A DNA stretch of 64,000 nt from Aequorivita vladivostokensis (GTDB lineage: Bacteria > Bacteroidota > Bacteroidia > Flavobacteriales > Flavobacteriaceae). The position numbers were made by a program, and so were the translations under genes. Below the pieces are notes generated by a model that was not told the DNA's origin, made no database searches, and was given only the letters and a program-made list of their open reading frames with translations. Position 1 is the stretch's first letter, and every line of letters begins with the position of its first letter. The DNA lies in NCBI RefSeq assembly GCF_000952855.1, contig NZ_JSVU01000003.1, positions 186,001-250,000 of the forward strand, in the 5' to 3' direction. This document shows, in pieces, positions 60,212-64,000 of the stretch.

Positions 60212-61777
60212 TTATTTTTTTACTTTTTTATAATCTTCATTAAAATATCCGCCACGGTTTTCTTTTCGTTTCAGGGATTGCTGGATAATCAAATGCGCCA
60301 CATTTACCATATTGCGAAGTTCTGAGAGGGCCGTATTCAATTTGTGTTTTTGGTAGAGGGCTTCCATTTCAAAATATAAAACCTCCAACTGTGCTGAAGC
60401 TTTTTCTAAATCGCTATTGTTCCGAACCACGCCTGCATATCTTCGCATCAACCGTTGCAATTGCTCCGTTTTTTGCTGAAGGATTTCAGAGCCTTTCAAT
60501 AAAACCGTGCCTTCGTCATTCCATTCCGGAATGGCTTTGGTCGTGTGGGAAGGCTTATGTTTACAGAGATACTGAAAAATGCGGTCCGCATAGACCAATG
60601 CTTCCAGCAACGAATTGGATGCCAACCGGTTGGCGCCGTGCAAACCTGTGTACGAACATTCGCCACAGGCAAAAAGATTTTTCACCGAAGTCTTTCCATC
60701 CATATCCACAACCACTCCGCCGCACAAATAATGCGATGCGGGCACTACGGGAATCCAATCATTTGCCACATTGATGTTTCGTTTCAAACAGGTTTCGTAA
60801 ATAGTTGGGAAGTGTTTTTTGAAATCGTCAATATCCAAATGCGTACAATCCAGAAAAACACACTCGTCGCCCGATTTTTTCATCTCGGAATCTATGGCGC
60901 GCGAAACGATATCGCGGGAAGCCAATTCGCCGCGTTCGTCATATTTCAACATAAACCGTTCGCCCTTTTTATTCCGAAGAAATGCTCCAAAGCCACGCAC
61001 CGCTTCCGAAATCAAAAAGGAAGCGCCGTTGTTTCCGTCGTAAAGTGCTGTGGGGTGAAACTGTATAAACTCCATATTTTGAATGCGCGCCTTTGCGCGA
61101 TAGGCCATCGCAATGCCATCGCCCGTGGCAACGGCGGGATTGGTTGTGTGCCCGTAAACACGTCCCATTCCCCCGGAAGCCAGCGTGGTGCAGTCAGCCT
61201 TTATCGTAAAAATATTCCCGGAAATCTGGTCCAAAACATAGGCGCCGTAACACGAAAGATTCTCAGTTTTGTTTTCAGAAAAATGGTGTTCCGTAATCAA
61301 ATCTATCGCAAAATGATGCGGCAGCAAAGTTATATTCGGCAGTTGATTGGCGCGTTCCAAAAGTGTACGCTCAATCTCATTGCCCGTGGTGTCCTTATGG
61401 TGTATTACCCTAAATTCAGAATGGCCCCCTTCCCTACCGAGCGTCAGTTCGCCGTCGGCATCGGTGTCAAATTTGGCGCCCCACGCCATCAGTTCGCGCA
61501 ATCTTTTTGGGCCTTCTTTTATGACCATTTCCACTACGGAGGCGTCGCAAAGTCCATCGCCCGCAATCAGCGTATCCTCAATGTGTTTTTGAAAGGAATC
61601 TTCCTTCAAGTCAAAAACCGCCGCCACGCCGCCCTGTGCATATTTGGTGTTCGATTCCGATTGGTGCGCTTTGGTTACAACCGTTACTTTTTTCTTCGGA
61701 AATTCCGCCGCAAGTTTCACTGCGAGTGTTAAACCCGCAGCGCCCGAACCGATAATCAAAAAATTGGTTTCCAGCAT
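60212..61777 (-). CDS. nadB: L-aspartate oxidase
   Basis: A 521-residue FAD enzyme: GSGAAGLTLAVKLA near residues 9-22, the SESNTKYAQGGVAAVF block near 42-57, HPTALYDGN with the active His near 245 and EALVYADRIFQYL. It oxidises aspartate to iminoaspartate for NAD synthesis (O2 or fumarate as acceptor). It overlaps nadA by 1 bp and forms an operon with it. Confidence 0.95.
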   Translation of the reverse strand: MLETNFLIIGSGAAGLTLAVKLAAEFPKKKVTVVTKAHQSESNTKYAQGGVAAVFDLKEDSFQKHIEDTLIAGDGLCDASVVEMVIKEGPKRLRELMAWGAKFDTDADGELTLGREGGHSEFRVIHHKDTTGNEIERTLLERANQLPNITLLPHHFAIDLITEHHFSENKTENLSCYGAYVLDQISGNIFTIKADCTTLASGGMGRVYGHTTNPAVATGDGIAMAYRAKARIQNMEFIQFHPTALYDGNNGASFLISEAVRGFGAFLRNKKGERFMLKYDERGELASRDIVSRAIDSEMKKSGDECVFLDCTHLDIDDFKKHFPTIYETCLKRNINVANDWIPVVPASHYLCGGVVVDMDGKTSVKNLFACGECSYTGLHGANRLASNSLLEALVYADRIFQYLCKHKPSHTTKAIPEWNDEGTVLLKGSEILQQKTEQLQRLMRRYAGVVRNNSDLEKASAQLEVLYFEMEALYQKHKLNTALSELRNMVNVAHLIIQQSLKRKENRGGYFNEDYKKVKK

Positions 61778-62703
61778 TATTTCGATAGTTCCAGCATCCG
61801 CTCAATGGGCAGAATGGCTTTTTTCCGTATTTCCTCCGAAACTTCTATCTGCGGGGTTTCGTGCAACAGACAGTCGTAGAGTTTCTGCAAAGTATTCATC
61901 TTCATAAACGCGCATTCGCTGCAGGCACAGGTGTTGTCCTCTTCCGCAGGCGTGGGAATCAACACGGCTTGCGGTACTTCCTGTTGCATTTTATGAAGGA
62001 TTCCTGCTTCGGTAGCGACTATAAATTTTTCCGCAGGATGTTTTTTCACATAATCAATCATGCCCGCCGTGGAACCGATATAGGTCGCGGTCTCTAAAAT
62101 ATGGCTCTCACTTTCGGGGTGCGCAATAATTTTTGAACCGGGGTGCTCTTTGTAAAGTTTCAGCAATTTATCCATCGAAAACGCTTCGTGCACAATGCAG
62201 GCGCCGTCCCAAAGCAGCATTTTCCGACCGGTTTTTTTCTGAATATATTTCCCCAGATTTTTATCGGGCGCAAAGATAATTGGAACCTCCTTCGGCACGG
62301 AATTCACGATTTTTTCGGCATTGGAAGAGGTGCAGATAATATCGCTCAAGGCCTTTACTTCCGCAGAACAATTCACATAGGTTATTACCACGTGGTCCGG
62401 ATGCGCCTCCACCAATGTGCGGAAAGCATCGGGCGGACACGAATCTGCCAGCGAGCAGCCCGCCATCAAATCGGGCAACAACACTTTTTTGTCGGGGTTC
62501 AAAATCTTTGCGGTCTCGGCCATAAAATGCACACCGGCAAAGACAATCATATCGGCATCCGTTTCCGCAGCTTTTTGCGAAAGGCCCAAACTGTCGCCCA
62601 CATAATCCGCCACTTCCTGAATTTCGGGCACTTGGTAGTAGTGCGCTAGGATTACGGCGTTTTTCTGCTTTTTCAGTTCGGTTATTTTTTGATGTAAATC
62701 CAT
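61777..62703 (-). CDS. nadA: Quinolinate synthase
   Basis: A 308-residue enzyme. [21 protein letters not shown] near residues 19-39, the cysteines of the 4Fe-4S site in [12 protein letters not shown] near 79-90, [13 protein letters not shown] near 108-120 and [12 protein letters not shown] near 260-271 are characteristic. It condenses iminoaspartate with dihydroxyacetone phosphate to quinolinate; the exposed cluster is O2- and NO-sensitive. It lies 6 bp after the NorB-like gene. Confidence 0.95.
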   Translation of the reverse strand: MDLHQKITELKKQKNAVILAHYYQVPEIQEVADYVGDSLGLSQKAAETDADMIVFAGVHFMAETAKILNPDKKVLLPDLMAGCSLADSCPPDAFRTLVEAHPDHVVITYVNCSAEVKALSDIICTSSNAEKIVNSVPKEVPIIFAPDKNLGKYIQKKTGRKMLLWDGACIVHEAFSMDKLLKLYKEHPGSKIIAHPESESHILETATYIGSTAGMIDYVKKHPAEKFIVATEAGILHKMQQEVPQAVLIPTPAEEDNTCACSECAFMKMNTLQKLYDCLLHETPQIEVSEEIRKKAILPIERMLELSK

Positions 62704-62709
62704 CGGGAA

Positions 62710-64000
62710 TCAAGTTTTAATTTTTTGAAGTAATGCTTTGAAAATAGGCGTTGCAACGATCAACAGCGAAACAAAAATCCCTATTCCAAAGATGAAAAAT
62801 GAAATATAGTACGGCACGATTGAATCCTGCATTTCCGCAAACGATCCTTCCTTTGAAACGTACATCCAGTAGCTGCGCTTGGCCCCGGCAATTATCAACG
62901 AAACGAAAAAGATAAACAGCGAAATATTGAAAGCCACAAAGCCTCGTTTGACCCATTTGGTATCGGTCTGAAGGGTTGGCCGCACGTAATGGGCAATAAA
63001 GAAGAGGGCCGAAAATAGGATCGTCGTGTTGATACCGATCGTGGTTCCCATTGAATGCGCCACCGTAATATGGGTGCCGTGGGTAAAGAAATTGATGGCA
63101 GGAATGGAGAACAACAGCGCCAAAATAATGTTTATAAAAATCCAGAAATCGGTTGCCAGCAAAAACCGATATGCCATGGGGTGGTTTTCTTTTTCCACCT
63201 TTAAAACGGAACGTTTCCAATTGTAAATAATCGACGCCAAAACAATCCACTCAGTCATACTTATCGCATAGGCAACGTAGCGGATCCACGGCTGTGTGGG
63301 CAGTAAATAGGTGTGGTGCGCCCAGCCGAACATCAAATTGGTGAGTCCCAAAAAGTAGAAGAAAAACGCCATTTTATTGGTAGCCACGTCGGTATCCTTT
63401 TTGATTTTGGACATCAGATAAATTGAAATACCGTAAACCAGCATATTCCACGAGCCCGTAAACGAGCCGGTGGATTTCCATTGTACGGCGAAATCCTTTA
63501 TAAAATGCAACCTAAAAAAATCGAAAAGCCAAAAATGCGCCTCCATCAAATGGTAGCACATAAAGGCGATGCCCGTGCCCCACATCCAAAAATAGACGGG
63601 CCACCCTTTCATATTGGTGTAAAGCGTCTTGAAATAATTGATGCCGAAAAGTACCCAGCCCAGTAAAATCGGAATCATCAAAATGGGTTTAAAGGCGAAA
63701 TATTCGCGCCCCTCGGTATAATCGAAAGCGAAAGAGAAATAAATGGCGACGCCCGTCAACAGGAAAAGTATGAAATGCAGCGATTGTAATTTGGGCGAAA
63801 AAAGCTCAAATTTTTCAACCGAAGCGATAAAGAAATAGATGCTGCCCGTGGCTGCGAGCACGATCCACGAAGTTTGCGAAGTAACGTGAAAGGGCCGCAG
63901 TTTGGAGAAGGGAACCGTTTCCTTTAAAAAATCGGGCAAGAGGTATTGAAACGACGCGGTTAACCCAAAAAGCATCCCCAAAAACAGGGCGGTGAGCGCA
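62710..64000 (-). CDS. NorB-like haem-copper oxidase superfamily protein (5' end cut)
   Basis: The frame is open to the window edge (ALTALFLGMLFG precedes the first possible start), so at least 430 residues are seen and the N-terminus lies outside. About 11 helices. Motifs in order: LRPFHVTSQTSW (low-spin haem ligand region), MEAHFWLFDFFRLHF, FGWAHHTYLLP (His-His pair) and FFTHGTHITVAHSMGTTIGIN (helix X). The THGTxxTxAH pattern and absence of a Tyr cross-link motif point to NO reductase rather than oxidase. Helix X reads HSM where canonical NorB has HGH. No NorC is in view. Denitrification or NO removal is the likely role, fitting NirK nearby. Confidence 0.75.
   Translation of the reverse strand, partial: ALTALFLGMLFGLTASFQYLLPDFLKETVPFSKLRPFHVTSQTSWIVLAATGSIYFFIASVEKFELFSPKLQSLHFILFLLTGVAIYFSFAFDYTEGREYFAFKPILMIPILLGWVLFGINYFKTLYTNMKGWPVYFWMWGTGIAFMCYHLMEAHFWLFDFFRLHFIKDFAVQWKSTGSFTGSWNMLVYGISIYLMSKIKKDTDVATNKMAFFFYFLGLTNLMFGWAHHTYLLPTQPWIRYVAYAISMTEWIVLASIIYNWKRSVLKVEKENHPMAYRFLLATDFWIFINIILALLFSIPAINFFTHGTHITVAHSMGTTIGINTTILFSALFFIAHYVRPTLQTDTKWVKRGFVAFNISLFIFFVSLIIAGAKRSYWMYVSKEGSFAEMQDSIVPYYISFFIFGIGIFVSLLIVATPIFKALLQKIKT

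Noticed and set aside
60545-61732. 395-residue open frame on the plus strand opposite nadB
   Set aside because: It is an antisense shadow of a clearly coding gene; composition is that of a reverse frame, no domain is visible and no promoter or start context supports it.

Overview
The window comes from a member of the Bacteroidota, most likely a marine member of the Flavobacteriaceae (the genus cannot be fixed from sequence alone). The reasons are: a fused CcoN-CcoO cbb3 oxidase with a FixI-CcoS-CcoNO-CcoQ-CcoP-CcoG-CcoH gene order, a carboxypeptidase-regulatory-like/TonB receptor, GIN-domain/PspC/PadR and DUF2975/Xre pairs, almost no Shine-Dalgarno sites, and promoters with the Bacteroidota -7 element TAnnTTTG. 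No phage, transposase, integrase, plasmid gene or CRISPR array was seen; the window looks like stable chromosome. The first and last genes are cut by the window edges.

Layout. 0-12.5 kb is mixed housekeeping: a LytS-type histidine kinase (cut), a TPR protein, a TonB receptor, an Xre/DUF2975 pair, a YdeI-like protein, NDH-2, an ECF sigma factor with a membrane partner, an acyltransferase, a Nudix hydrolase diverging from a peptidyl-prolyl isomerase, a TRIC-like channel and an RDD protein. 12.5-19 kb is the SpoIIM-like / membrane / DUF4129 / DUF4350 / MoxR / DUF58 operon. 19-28 kb holds OxyR, a DUF4870-PadR-PspC-GIN envelope operon, thioredoxin reductase and malate:quinone oxidoreductase, followed by tRNA-Pro(GGG). 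28.6-39.3 kb is a run of same-strand stress genes: DoxX, YceI, DUF5996, GNAT, pirin, a PepSY-like secreted protein, a baeRF/Balon-like protein, SDR, HdeD, cardiolipin synthase, tandem USP and catalase.

39.4-64 kb is a microaerobic, denitrification and nitric-oxide block. It contains oxygen-independent HemN; an outer-membrane barrel with NirK-cytochrome c, a NirV-like protein and SCO; the complete cbb3 oxidase operon with its assembly genes and two very small membrane proteins; RIC/YtfE; an Rrf2 regulator with a truncated haemoglobin and a hemerythrin-like protein; an acetyl-CoA hydrolase; and a NorB-like haem-copper oxidase (cut) joined to nadA-nadB and a thioredoxin-like gene. NirK makes NO from nitrite, the NorB-like protein probably removes it, RIC repairs NO-damaged Fe-S and di-iron centres, and cbb3 respires at low O2.

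The most coherent unexplained signal is regulatory. Seven promoters carry a 12-bp palindrome TGAY-N4-RTCA whose centre lies 33 bp (32 in one case) upstream of the centre of a TAnnTTTG-like -7 element. This is the geometry of a class II CRP/FNR activator site at about -41.5. The sites precede hemN, the nirK operon, fixI, ccoS-ccoNO, ric, the acetyl-CoA hydrolase and a PepSY-like secreted protein at the stress-gene end, and so define a regulon by sequence alone. The second recurring signal is a family of intergenic tandem repeats with a strict 7-bp (sometimes 8-bp) period but a different unit at each locus.
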